The notes under the pieces: model-generated
What the model was told of the DNA's origin: nothing
Databases searched by the model: none
The model's input: the letters and a program-made list of their open reading frames with translations, nothing else
From: Leucocoprinus leucothites
Taxonomy: Eukaryota > Basidiomycota > Agaricomycetes > Agaricales > Agaricaceae
Direction: 5' to 3'
DNA: 64,000 nucleotides
Assembly (NCBI GenBank): GCA_013368445.1
Contig: JAACJO010000003.1
Span: forward strand, 2,914,001 to 2,978,000
Part shown: piece by piece, positions 1 through 11,339 of the stretch
Numbering within the stretch: position 1 is the first letter of the stretch
How the letters are laid out: the number at the start of each line of letters is the position of its first letter
Made by a program: the position numbers and the translations under genes

Positions 1-1109
1 GGGGGACATACGCCGAACTTGCAATTCCTCCACGGAAGAGACGAGGGTTCGTATTTCCGTCATTTGCAACGAGGTGTAGAATGACAGAACCGCCACCTTC
101 AATAGCGTAAATCGTCAACCAACCCGAGTGAAGAGACGAGAGTTGTAGTGAAACCCACCACACGACTGGCCCCAGATTGTTACTTTCTCCGGGTCGCCTC
201 CAAATTTACTGATCTGAGGGTTTACTTAGAATCTCGTGCACGAAGTGAACGAATGAAGATATTCCTACATGTTTTTGCACCCACTGGAAGGCGAATTGCT
301 GGTCGACTAAGCTATGTGCTTAGCTATATTCACCAAATTTTAAACTGTGGACCTACGAAGTCCGGCGTTTAGAGCGCCTCCATCGTGAACCTTCTGACCA
401 GCCAGGAACCCGAAAACGCCCAAGCGATATTGAATAACCACGACAACAACTTGACCTCCGGCTTCGCGGATCAAATCATCTGGAGTATAATGGGCAGCAT
501 CTCCCCATGTGTAACCTCCACTGAGATTCATACGTCATACGTCAGATCGGCACAGCAAAAGATCATAAAGAATCACAGATGTGTACGTACCCATGGATCC
601 AAATAATAACTGGGAGGTTCTTCGCTGAGGAAGGCGCAGCGATGCTGTCAATAAAAACATTAGAAAAGAGACTGAACTGTGTAACATTGACGCATACTTG
701 AGGAAGAGGCAGTCTTCCGAAGGTGGCGGGACCTTGGGTGACGTCTCTCGACGCGAGACGCTATTATTATCAAGGAACGGGGAAACCTTATTCGCACCAT
801 TCCCAGCCTGCATGCAAGTATATGGAGGAGTATCTGCTAGCTGAACGCCAGGAGTGGATTGAGGAGGTTGGGGTTCTCTCCATCGCATGGCATCTAGGAG
901 AAATCTCAGAGCTTAGTTCGAAGAGAGGGAGATAGACTCTCACCAGTAGGAGCTGCCGCGTACCGGATGCCCAGAAACTCAACGTTTCCGGTATCATGGT
1001 TCACAGTTCCTTGATATTTCGCATACCCAACGTCCACCACATGGGCTCGTGGCGCAGCAAAAGATGTTGTTACGGCGGCCAATAAGCCGGAAACCAGTAA
1101 AAATTGCAT
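1..1109 (-). CDS. Type-B carboxylesterase/lipase, 3' end beyond window
   Basis: Secreted alpha/beta-hydrolase of the fungal type-B carboxylesterase family, expected to cleave carboxylic esters outside the cell. The start at 1109 gives a hydrophobic signal peptide (MQFLLVSGLLAAVTTSFA). Exons read by eye are about 1109-944, 893-698, 644-591, 520-357, 306-269, 213-159 and 96-1. They spell the family landmarks: GYAKYQG, RYAAAPT, RWREPQPPQ, SEDCLFL, the oxyanion-hole motif HGGGYTWGD and NAGLLDQQFA. The nucleophile elbow is odd: family members normally have G-E-S-A-G, while here it reads G-Q-S-C-G, keeping the serine but changing both neighbours. The catalytic acid and histidine would lie beyond the left edge. 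Every splice joint keeps frame, so it may be expressed. A second full copy lies at 21756-24109 and a relic at 1610-1784. Function is from family; substrate unknown. Confidence 0.85.
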
Positions 1110-1609
1110 TTAAGGAATGAGGGGTGAGTTGGGGAGAGTCGATTGACATCACGCTCGTTTTAAAGCATACTGTACCCTGCCTTGAGCACAGACACCTCCA
1201 TTTAAGTCCAAATGAGGGTTATGGTGTAAGGAAATCGTATTTCAATCTGCGCGGAATCGAATACGGCCCCATGTTCTAAGAATACCCCTAACGTCGGGGG
1301 GGAGGGGGGGGGTTGTGAACCATCAGTGGTAAGATCGTGGCACATAGGGAAGGCTGCAGAACTTGGAAATTGTAGTCATACCTGTAGCTTACGATACCGA
1401 TAGTGCATCGCATTCTTCGGACCTCCATTGCAGTACCGATTAGTAAGATTCACCCACCGCGATTCAAATCACTTGTATTCTTGTATCGAACAATTCATAA
1501 ATTCCGCTTGAGCGTTGATAGGGCGTTAGAAGATGGTTAAGACATTACTATATTCATACTTTGTAGCGGCGTCAGGAGCCCGAAAGCGAGAAGAGAGGTA
1601 AATTCTTAC

Positions 1610-1784
1610 CAGTAATAGTAGCTGTTGCGTATAGGACGGCCAGAAGTTCTGTATTTCCGGTTTCACGGTCAATGGCTCCTTCGAGGTCCCGATTATAGCA
1701 GAAATCCGAAGTAGTAGTCTTTGTGCCAGAGATAACGACTGTCACGACAGTTAATAGACTGGGTGCTAGAAAAAGCTGCCTTAA
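1610..1784 (-). pseudogene. Carboxylesterase first-exon relic
   Basis: A single exon-sized stretch translates as a decayed version of the first exon of the neighbouring esterase. It has a hydrophobic leader (LFLAPSLLTVVTVV), then LEGAIDRETGNTELLAVLYA, matching the YQGTVNHDTGNVEFLGIRYA of the gene at 1-1109. It ends at an intact GT donor (ACTG|GTAAG) at the same position. The start codon is gone: a leucine codon stands where methionine is expected. No downstream esterase exons follow, so this is a solitary remnant of a third paralogue. It shows that the esterase locus has expanded and decayed here. Confidence 0.6.
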
Positions 1785-4700
1785 AGTCGAGGTCTCGGGA
1801 CATCAATCGACTGAGGCAAATGAGCCTCAATTGCACTAGTTCGATGGTGCAATCCCCCCCTATAAGCCGGTTCCATCATTTTCCCCAGGTAGCCATCGAG
1901 TCAAAAAAAAAAAAAGAGGTTGCCCAAAATCACCTAGCTTCATCGAGGCGAAATGAAGCGTAATGGCAAATGCCGGCCGGGGTACAGCAGTCACATCTGT
2001 GAGACAGAGTGTTTTCGGCCGTGATAATGACTAGCAGGGTGGGAATGAAGGCCCTACCGAGTACTGGAATTACTGCGCTTCTGTCTGGTGGAAGCTCCTC
2101 ACGTCGAACCAAAAAATAGAGCTTATGGTGGCTGCAGAGGTGATGCAGTAATCGGGACGCACGATGTAACGCTGATGGCTATGTCAGCGGTGATACCTCT
2201 TTTGGAGCCATCACTGTAACATTAAACGTCTGAAAGGGGCTGCCTCCTACACTCGGGACTTAGTGCTCATCGATCATCAGTGCGCAATATATACTCAAGT
2301 GGTCATTCTTGTGCATCTAGGGTAGATAGCGCGTATTCCTAATGTGTCCAGCGGATAATCACAATTCCGCAGTCAGTGTATTTTGTCTTTTGTGCTTTTT
2401 CGGGGTTTGTGCTGTTGAGCGGGGGCGGTGGTGATATAACTGTTGAAATATTATTAGAGAATTTTAACTGCACTGTCAAAGAGAGTTTCCGGCTTAGTCC
2501 CCCATTGAACCTCCTTGAAGTTGGCATTTCTGAATCGGTACGGGTTTCCTTATAGCGCACATACAGGAGTATTAGCCATCTCCTCCTGCACGGAAAGTCC
2601 GGACATTAAGGACATTCTCTTTATGGTACTTATTACGTCGCCAAGATTCAAGACCTCTTATCTGACATGTTAAGCTCGGCTCCGCCAAAATCAATGCAAA
2701 AGGAGCTGGATTTTATTAAGCACGTTTCATCGAAGAAATCATTAATGGAGCTGACTGACGAAAATTTGGCTTCGAGGTCTGAGACCTTGAGGTGTGAGTA
2801 TTGAAGAGGGTGCTCAGAGGTGGAGTCAACCACCCCCAACGACGCATCGAACGTGTCGCGTGCCTTCTGAATCTCGAATTTCATTATACCCAGGTTCTGC
2901 CAAGGTCTTGCGAGTGACGACAGGTGATGGTACATGATGCATGATGTCAACTTCCAGATGTGAACCCGATCCGACATTTCCAAAATGTAGCTTCTACAAG
3001 TCCTCGTACTCGTATGAAAAGTTAGCTGGGCAGACAGCATTCAGTCATTCCGACTCGATCTCTTCATATGGATCGGAGCCAACTATGTGAGCGTTAATGA
3101 GATTAAATTGATAAAGTTCACAACCGCGTGTGCGCGTGCTCAGATGACTCGAAGGATGTAGTGATAACGGAGAGCCACAGCATACCTATCTTCAAGGACC
3201 TTGAGCCGCATTAACCGGATCGGTATGATAGTTCGACGGTGGCGTGATTGCGGGATCGAGGTTGGAGCATCTGTTCTCCCTTTGTGACTTCTGGCGGTGA
3301 AGAGCTTTGTAAGGCTGATAACAATTCTTAATCAGTTAATTCCCCTAGACTCCAAGCGCCTCGGCCTCATCCCTGATCCTCATCCAAGTCCACCTTCACT
3401 TCAATCACTGTAACGTCAAAATGAGGAAAGAATCCAAGGGACCTGCTGCGAACCACAGTGTAAACATACTTCCGCTGGAGGGAAGCAATTAATTAGGCTG
3501 TCAGAATGTTACGAGATACTAGCAGAAAGTTGGTAGATTGGGCGTTGGAAGGTTCATATCCAGCGGATGACGTGAGCTTTAGCCAGGGATGACGCGAAGC
3601 CTAATCACTGCGTCAGCGAACAACAAGTTAACGCTAGGTCCGGTCTCACTTTGTTTAACTGGACTTTTGGCCCTGGGCCGTGCCTTGTGGGTGTGTCGAG
3701 CCAGCTAACTCGCATATTTGACTCTGCTTCTTACTTGTCTACCCCTTGCTTTCCCCCGGAAATCCCTCACATTCGAGCCACATGTATATTAAGTGTCTTC
3801 TCCAAGCAGCTGAACCCATATACTTGGTGTATCAGTAATAGACCTCGTTCGGTTAGCCGATTGTCGAAGACACAGTCGAAACTATAGGATAAGGCAAGTT
3901 AATGAGAACCATAGGCACATTATATATTCAGCAACACATCTTACTAGCGATTTCGAGATGGTGACATGCCCAACAATCTTTGAGTTCTGAGGTAGATCAA
4001 CGCTCCTGACCTATCGATCCCCCAGGACTCGGGTGCTTCAGTGCCGCTTGAGCGATCCTTGAGTTTTTACCGAGCGTGTTCGATGTCGCGTTTTGTTACC
4101 AAGTGCCTCCTTTTTTGCAATAGCTGAAAGACTAGGCTCGATACTTGATGTTTGACCACAAACCTTCCGACGAGGTGGCAAAGGGAATATGGCTTGACGA
4201 TTAATCTCCAAATCGATCCTTCCAAGAACGTGTTCTCCTTACGTTGAAGCTGACCAGGGGTTGGACAAGGCAGAACGAATGTCGTACTTTTTTTTAGCAC
4301 GATCCGAGAGTGAAACGGCTAGAGACGGGAAGGACGGAATGGTATTTCAGCCAAGAGGCAAAAAAGGCGATTATCAAATAAGCTGGTAGGGCGATCGCCA
4401 TGAAGGCTGAAGCAAGTCTGGTGATTAAGAAAAAACACATAAACACCGACTTCCTATCTTCACTCTCTTCAGAATACAGAGGTGAGCTGGATTTCGTCAT
4501 TGTGCTTGAGCTCAACACCACACAGAAATAAAGCCGGGTTTCCCTTTGAAAGGATAGAAGAGGAATATCTTTCGGTACACCAACGACTCCGAGCGAAGTC
4601 AGGGTGAATACATGACCATACAGATGGGGGGGTCCTGGAGAGCAGAGCAAACATCAGTATACAAACTCACATCTCGTGTTCTCATTGCTGGGATGGTCCA

Positions 4701-5250
4701 CGAAAGAACGCTCAGAAGGATAATGGTCCTCAATGTATAATCATAGACGTGTCTCCAGTAACGACACTGCGTACTCAGATGCTGGGGGTTCTGGGGATCT
4801 CTCGTGTGCTGTTCGTCTGGACAAGACCTGGACGGCTCTGGACGGGCACGATGATCATCATGTCAGCCCGGTACGGATCAATGATGTGGCTTACCAAGCT
4901 CCGCCCCATTACTAGTCTTCTGGGGCCCGCCCTGTAATAAATACGCAACGCATTACTATCAGCGGAACATAATGGGTGATGCATGATGGCTGGGAATGTC
5001 TACCAAGAGTCGTGCAACTAATCATATGTGAGAAAAATACGATAACGAGCTCGGGGATGACGGGGTCGGGAGATTGCAGTGGCCGAAATCTGCCCTTCCA
5101 TCAGTATTGTAGTGCAAAGTGTATAATGCTGTAAAGCTATTGGCGGCTATACCCAGTCAACCAAGTGGATTTATATTCATCCATGCTCCTTGGCTTCCCC
5201 CAGGTATAACATGTCAACAATCCCTTTGCCAGAGCTCATACTCGAAGTAC
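1785..5250. other. Mostly non-coding stretch, no confident gene
   Basis: Both strands carry only short open frames with no family I recognise, apart from the weak candidate at 2648-3040. A frame at about 4294-4500 (minus) contains one hydrophobic stretch, but splicing and start are unclear and I do not call it. A run of 13 A lies near 1900 and a G-rich run near 1298-1312. Confidence 0.5.
2648..3040 (-). CDS. Hypothetical protein, 130 aa, weak
   Basis: An uninterrupted ATG-initiated frame of 130 codons. The second half looks more protein-like than the first: a charged, possibly helical stretch (KFEIQKARDTFDASLG) followed by DLEAKFSSVSSINDFFDE. I recognise no domain, no signal peptide and no membrane segment. 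It stands alone in a gene-poor stretch with no paralogue in the window. It could be a fragment of a decayed multi-exon gene, or chance. Confidence 0.2.
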   Translation of the reverse strand: MLSAQLTFHTSTRTCRSYILEMSDRVHIWKLTSCIMYHHLSSLARPWQNLGIMKFEIQKARDTFDASLGVVDSTSEHPLQYSHLKVSDLEAKFSSVSSINDFFDETCLIKSSSFCIDFGGAELNMSDKRS

Positions 5251-5285
5251 ACTTGCAAGACATTTCCAAGTATTGCCGTGGTACA

Positions 5286-7121
5286 TGATTACTCGTCGAT
5301 ACTGGTTTTTGTCACTAAATATTGTACTACAGTGGCAGTATTGACATTATTCCTTTATGATTCCTTGTTGCTCTTTGATTCTGAGGTACGCAGACCGTCG
5401 GTGTCTGGAGATTTGATCTAGTACCGTTCAGGCTCCTACTAATCTAGCTGTTTTGTTAGCTACGATACATATATCGGTACGTGGTGCCCAGGATGCTGAT
5501 ACACAGGTTGCCTAATGGTTGTATGGACTTTCTAGGCGTCCCTGGAGTCTGACTTCTATGATATATCTCATTTCGAAGGTCACTGGATTCATGTATTTCA
5601 TGTAAGCTGAACATTTCTTCCTCTCGGCCTGTCCAATTATTAATGCACACCCAGAATGTCTTTCAGTCAGTCGTTGTTCCACCCGAAGTGCTCCTACTCT
5701 GATCACGTTTACATGTACTCATGCATCAGGGCTAAATGCCACTTTGATTTCTCCTCACGTATGTACTAGACCATTCCTCACTTTCTACTGACATGAACCA
5801 TTCCAATAGACGTCCGCCTTCCACTTGATAACCTCAATTTTTTTCTGAGAGCAATTCTCTACTAGGTGTAAGGTGCTAACGTGGGCAATAGGGTGAGAGC
5901 TAGAATTCAAACCCGAACTGGATAACATTAACATTATTTATTCAGGCCGCTTAAAGTAATCTATGTCACAGCAATTCAGCTGCTACTTATCGCACGGCTC
6001 TGGGCGCTTTATCAGAGGGATCATCGAGGTAAAACCTGTTCCTGGTCGGACCAACAGCTTACTGACTTTCCTTAGTTATATTTTTACTTTATTTCACTTC
6101 GTTCGGTACAGTCACAGATATGTAGCTCAATTAAACAAGGCTAACAAAGCTCAATTCCCCTAGTGGAAATTTTGGTACGTGGGTCATTCACTCACAGTGG
6201 CAAGCTTTGCACTTCTGATATAGCCTTATCTAGGCTGCTCTCCAAGCATTCATTACAGTCGGAATATCCACGACATCTGCGGCCATTGCTTCCCCATACC
6301 CAACGCTTTCTCTCGGATGCTGGATTGCTGCAGATATACCAGGGCCATTTGGAAAATTTGCATATTTTGGGACCTTTCCAATATCGTATGCTGCACTGCT
6401 TCATCACCAAGCGTTGACATTCATGATTTGCTTTGCTGCCTAGGATCATGAGACTGGTGACAACAGGTGAGATGCCCATCCTTACTTTTCTCCTATGTCA
6501 TCTCATCATTTATACCAAATCTTGTAGTGGTTGAGTTGGGTCTGATGGTGTTCAAGTTTGGCTTCTTCCTGAAACGATCTCTGGAGCTTGGGAGGCCATC
6601 ATCCTTGTTGCTTATATTCTACCGGGATGGCCTGATATACTTTATTCCGTAAGGGACATCTTCCTCCTCCTTTTGATTCCTTCTGACTCTCATTTGATAG
6701 GGTTTTTGGTAAGCAAGCTTCTGACCTGAAATATACAAGCCCATGTTGAAACAATGACCTCTATCAAGCGTTTCAATTGATGGAATTCATTGCAGATATG
6801 GACCAACGGCCCGCTTTACTTGTATCAGTCATATCTTGGGGAGAGTGAGTGCTCTTCTACTGATTTCTACACGACAAAACTCTTTTAACCAGCAATGTAA
6901 ACTCTTCAGGTGGCTAGCACTGTCATATTACATATTTGTACGTTTGGAAAAACTTCCATGGATTCTCACCATTGACAAGGGCACAGGGTACACGTCTGGT
7001 GTTGCATCTCCGGCGGACAGGCTGTGGAGTTGCTGAAACCAGAGTTCTTTCTGAGATTTCAAGTCTGCGCTTCGAGCACCCACTCTCGGGCCAAACAACG
7101 AGCGAGCAGCCAGCTGTTTGA
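5286..7121 (+). CDS. DUF6533-type multi-pass membrane protein, model incomplete
   Basis: Scattered plus-strand exons match the basidiomycete DUF6533 family, polytopic membrane proteins of unknown function. The N-terminal DUF6533 signature is at 5286-5385 (TVAVLTLFLYDSLLLFDSE), followed by a GT donor. A probable second exon, LRYIYRYVVPRM, lies near 5458. A middle exon near 5980-6028 reads TAIQLLLIARLWALYQRDHR, the usual 'LRVYALY' helix end. At about 6510-6650 comes the typical late-helix/loop VFKFGFFLKRSLELG ... LLLIFYRDGLIYFI. The C-terminal tail near 6975-7121 reads GTRLVLHLRR, matching the family's post-helix motif. No in-frame ATG precedes the first exon and some middle exons are unresolved, so it may be a decaying copy. 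It stands upstream of and opposite to the P450 array. Confidence 0.55.
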
Positions 7122-7358
7122 TGTGAGGACGGTGATTCCGTTCGCTCTTCACTGAAAGCCGGCATCATTTGCAAAAGCAGATGCTATCCAAGGATTTAAA
7201 GGATGTCGAGAAAACCATAGTCATAAATGCAATCAGGATAATAGTACAGGTGTATGTGTGTATTAGAGGACGGAAGTATTGTCAATCTTATGGCCTCCAG
7301 GAGATTACCACAAGTAGGAGCCAGAGTAGTCCATGGAGTTTGTTGCTCCATATACAAC

Positions 7359-9510
7359 TCAGATAGAATCCGACCCCATATAAGCTTTTAATAAGCCCTT
7401 CGCATCTCTTCCCGTTCGAGGTGTCATCTTGCAACAAAACGGTAGTGGCTCACTAGGTCAATGAAACATAAGCAAGACAAATACAGCTTCCGCACAGAAC
7501 ATCGAGTACTCACGCAACAATGGAGTCTTGCTTAAATTGGGGTATTACTTCGATTGGATTTCCATCATTATCCAGTGCGGGTGCGATATCAAAGAGGTGT
7601 AAAAGAGATGCGGCGGCGAGATGTATGGTCGACCGGGCGATGTGAGCACCTGGACATACACTTTACCAACATCCAATCAGGATATTCAGAATTCGTATAA
7701 TCATTTATGCTCACCGACGGCCAAAGCCGAACGTAGCGACGTATTCAGGGTCTGGAAGGTCATCCCGTATGCGGCCGTCCTTGATAAATCTTTCGGGTTT
7801 GAACTCTTGGGGTTCAGGGAAAATTTCGTCATCATAAAGCATGGCGCTGAGGAGACCATAAAAAAACGGCCGTTCATCCATAAATACAACACGAACTATG
7901 CATTAGCGAAGACAGTGCAGCCTTTCGGGATGTAGTATCCCATATACACGTCTTCCTCACTTGTATGATGTGGGATCCCCATTGGGGCAACCGGGTTCCA
8001 TCTACCATAGCTTCAATTGGTGACTCCGCAAAAATACACATCGCAAACATACCTGAGAGTCTCCTTGATGACAGCAGACAGATATTGCAAGTGAGGAATG
8101 TCCGAGAACTCTGGAAGGCGATTAGTTCCAACAACGTCATCAACCTCTTTCTGAGCTTTCGTTAGAACATCAGGACGCCTGAGCATTCCAAGAATAAATG
8201 TGTTGAACGCCGTAACAGTTGTCTCGGATACCGCTGGATAAACGAGGGTATGTAATCTTGAAGCCCAGCGACACGATTGATACGAGAGTTATGTTCGTAA
8301 CTTACCACCAAAGACCATTGCTGCTGTCTGTTTGGCGTAAATTGCCTGGGTCTCATAGTCTGGACTATGACGATGCCTTTCCAATGTGTCTGCGATAAAG
8401 CACATAGGTGCCGTTTCTCCTTCCTATCGTAGTACAAGTATCTCAGCTGTGAGGCAATATTCGAAAACGCAAGACTTGCCATTATCTTCACAGTGGCCTC
8501 AAATGGTTCTTCTGCCAGCTTAACCAAATCGGCCCGCACTTTCTTTGCCACTTGCTTAAATCCAGCTCCGGGTATCCATTCCGGCACATGTTTTAGAGAT
8601 GGAACGATGTTAACGAGAAAATTCCCAGGAGCAGCTATAGTACCTGCAACGGCAAGCGTCTCTTCAGAGAAGCGGACAAGTGGATCATGTTTTCGCTGGA
8701 CGGGTAAACCGTACGTAATGGAGACTGCGATTCCGCCAATGCAACTGTTTTAAAGGTAAAAGTGATCATCAAGGGTATGGGGGGGGGGGGGGGGCAAAGA
8801 GGTGGACGCACTTTCTGATATGCTCATCAAAATTGTCAGGAGATTCCAAAAGGTTTACGAGGAGGCCTTTCCGAATGAACTCCATAGCTCTCTCTTGATT
8901 GCGCGCAAGGTGCTTCTCCGCAAAATGTTGTTGGAACATACGCCGATGAATCCTCCAATAGTCGCCGTAAGGCATGAAGGCAAAGTACGTCCGAATCCCA
9001 ACACTGCAGAAATAAACAGTAAAAGTTAGCTCCAGTTCACGGGTCCGTAGAGAAAGTCAGGCATACACATCGTTCAGCATTGGAATTGCAGGGCTATGGC
9101 CAAGGTGTCAACTTAACTCAGAAGAATTACTGTGGTTTTGTGGTTAACGCACCGACTTGAATACAAGGCAGATCTCTTTTCAAGCAGGTCTTGCGCGATG
9201 CTAATATCATTGATGATTAACATGGGTTGACCAAGCGCTTCAAGGTACAAGAGCTTGGAGCCTACAACCCAAGGTGTCAGCACTACTAGACGCGAGTAAT
9301 CAAGAGCTAACACTCACCAAGCTTAGCACCAAGCTCCTTGTAGTATCCATGAGCATTGATCAGAGGAATTGTGAACGTATTCTTGACAATTGGCCAGGGT
9401 GATGGACCAGGAGGAAATGGCAGTAGTCTCCTTCGACGATTCTTGTATATGAAGTGAACAAGGACGCACAGAGAGACGATAAGTCCATCTCGAATGTTGA
9501 TGAGTGACAT
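7359..9510 (-). CDS. Cytochrome P450, tandem copy A
   Basis: Membrane-anchored haem monooxygenase of the basidiomycete class often labelled 'O-methylsterigmatocystin oxidoreductase-like'; substrate unknown. The start at 9510 gives an N-terminal anchor (LIVSLCVLVHFIY), a basic RRRR stop-transfer and the proline hinge PPGPSPWP. Later landmarks: helix C YGDYWRIHRRMFQQHF (about 8970), I-helix G-A-V-S-E-T-T (about 8215), ExxR as KETLR (about 8070), PERF (about 7785), and the haem loop FGFGRR|VCPG split by an intron, with the ligand cysteine near 7655. The tail ends LLKAYMGSDSI, stop at 7359. About ten introns keep frame. The donor near 8479 is GC, not GT. A 16-base G run near 8779 falls inside an intron and does no harm. 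The 5' neighbours and spacer are duplicated with copies B and C. Confidence 0.9.
8779..8794. repeat. Homopolymer G run in a P450 intron
   Basis: Sixteen consecutive G on the plus strand (C in the transcript). Copies B and C have ordinary sequence here. It lies between the GT donor after the HIRK codons and the acceptor before the CIGG exon, so it lengthens an intron only. It is also a likely place for sequencing or assembly length error. Confidence 0.9.
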
Positions 9511-11330
9511 GGTCGAGGTGGAAAGAGAAAAGGTGAGGCTGGGAGCGACATGCGCGGAATTAACACTAAAATATAGAAACCTGTGAGAACTATTGTAAAC
9601 ACTCGGAAGAAAGTTCTAATCATGAACTAAATGATTTACCACTTTTGCTTTCGCTACATTCTTCACAGGCCCTTGAAAGAAGAGTGGTTGGGAGCCTGAG
9701 AAGCGTGTTGATCGTCCTGAATGAGTAATCTTGGTGTTGGCTTTCATGGGGAACATTTGCCGATGCCAATGCCATCCGGGTCTCATAAACTCTGGCATAT
9801 TCTATCACGGACTTAAAGTCACATTCCTGCGCCAAAAGGGGCCGAAAACTGGGTGTTGGGGCGAAAGAATTTCGCCACGGATTTGTGTAGTCGAGATTAA
9901 TGCTTGTTAGATAAGCCAAGACCAAGCTTCCGGAGTACACTTTCTCAAGGCTTTCCAAGATCTTGATTTCCTTCCCACTCCTCCCTGTTCATCTACTAGA
10001 ACAGCTTGATGGTATCACCACAAAGCTCATTAGCAGAGTTGAGATACTTTTAAACCATACCATCAGCGTAGAACATACAGCAGTGGGAAAACGCTGGACC
10101 TACTTTAGCAGTAAACGACCAACAATCAACAAGCTTGGGAGCCCAGGCGACTCACAGCCAACATGCGAACAGTATGATGCCCAGCCATCTAGATCTAGCT
10201 TCAATATCATTTCCTCGGTGATGTATTCTACACCAATAACTCACCAAAAACATCGTCCTGCTTTTCATGACGCGCCCTCGGGTTACAAGAAGGTGCGCGC
10301 AGTGGCATGATAGCGAGGTTGCATAAAGAGAGTTCTCTCCAATCAGTTCCTAGTAAGGTTCAAACCAGAGGGACGAATGGTGTGTGCAAATGGTTCCGAA
10401 CTTAGTCATGATCGATGCTCATGATCCAAGATAAATCAGACACAACGTGTGCTTTCCCAACACGTCTCGTGCCTTCCTTTGCGGCAATGAGCAGGCACAG
10501 ATATGATGGAGGAGCTGAGTCAAACGTCGAGGGGGATGACAGCTTGGAGTCTTACCTCCCGGCGGGACAAGCTACGCGATACGCTTTCTTTATACTTACA
10601 TGGCACTTAGCTTCCTTTCGAAAGACGAACACAAGAAACTCCACACCTAGTTCTGTTTCGTCCATCGAGCCTCAGCAGCCGGTACTACAAAGATTGATTT
10701 CCAACGTGATACCAGAAAGACCCGGCAAGATCAAGGTTCTTGTTTTGATATTCCTAGCTTGGAGAATCCAGCGAAGTCGAGGCCGAAGATGGGCATACAC
10801 TTCTCAGCACATGAGCAAGTCAACAAAGTATCACACCGACACCAGAGCCCATAGATGAATACGAGTTTTGCAAGTTTATTCTGCTCGATGAAGAGAGTTA
10901 ACTAGGGTAGTAGAAGGTACAGATGTGGCAAAGACACGCTTGCCTAGAAGTTATGACACAGAACCAAATGGACGCCCATCTCGGGTCATCAATCGCGAAA
11001 GTCTCCGATCCAAATTCGGTACGGCGTTGCTGCGTTCTTGCCTTGTTTCAAACACGTGACTCAAACTCAAATGTGAACCTAAATCTGTATCATATCAAGT
11101 TGCTTGGTCAACATTCGGGACTATACAGTATCCTAGATGACTGTGATACCAAGACCCCCTACAAGCCGGCAATTTATCACACTCTGGGCTTGAATCCACA
11201 ACTACAGTAGTCCGTGGAAGCAGCAACACTTCCTGAAGCCAAAAATAGCCCTAGAAGCGTAGAACGCAACTTCGAATGTCGCTGAAATCAATCTAATGAT
11301 CCTTTCTGGTCAGAGCCTGGATGTGGACTC
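9511..11330. other. P450 copy A upstream spacer
   Basis: Contains the 5' flank of P450 A, also present upstream of copies B and C, followed by about 1.3 kb repeated near 15700-16950 in the next unit. Frames of 110-147 codons occur on both strands, but their counterparts in unit 2 are broken, which argues against coding. I see no RNA gene. Confidence 0.5.
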
Positions 11331-11339
11331 GAAGCCTTT

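Noticed and set aside
4294..4650. A membrane-protein gene on the minus strand (one hydrophobic stretch)
   Set aside because: No ATG in the right frame, no second helix and no family motif; not enough to call.
7880..7900. An in-frame TAG after F-A-N-A in the P450s as a disabling stop
   Set aside because: All three copies and the fragment share it. It is the start of an intron (TA|GT...CAG), and splicing gives Y-A-M-L in frame.
8779..8794. The G run as a frameshift in P450 copy A
   Set aside because: Comparison with copies B and C puts it inside an intron with intact splice sites.
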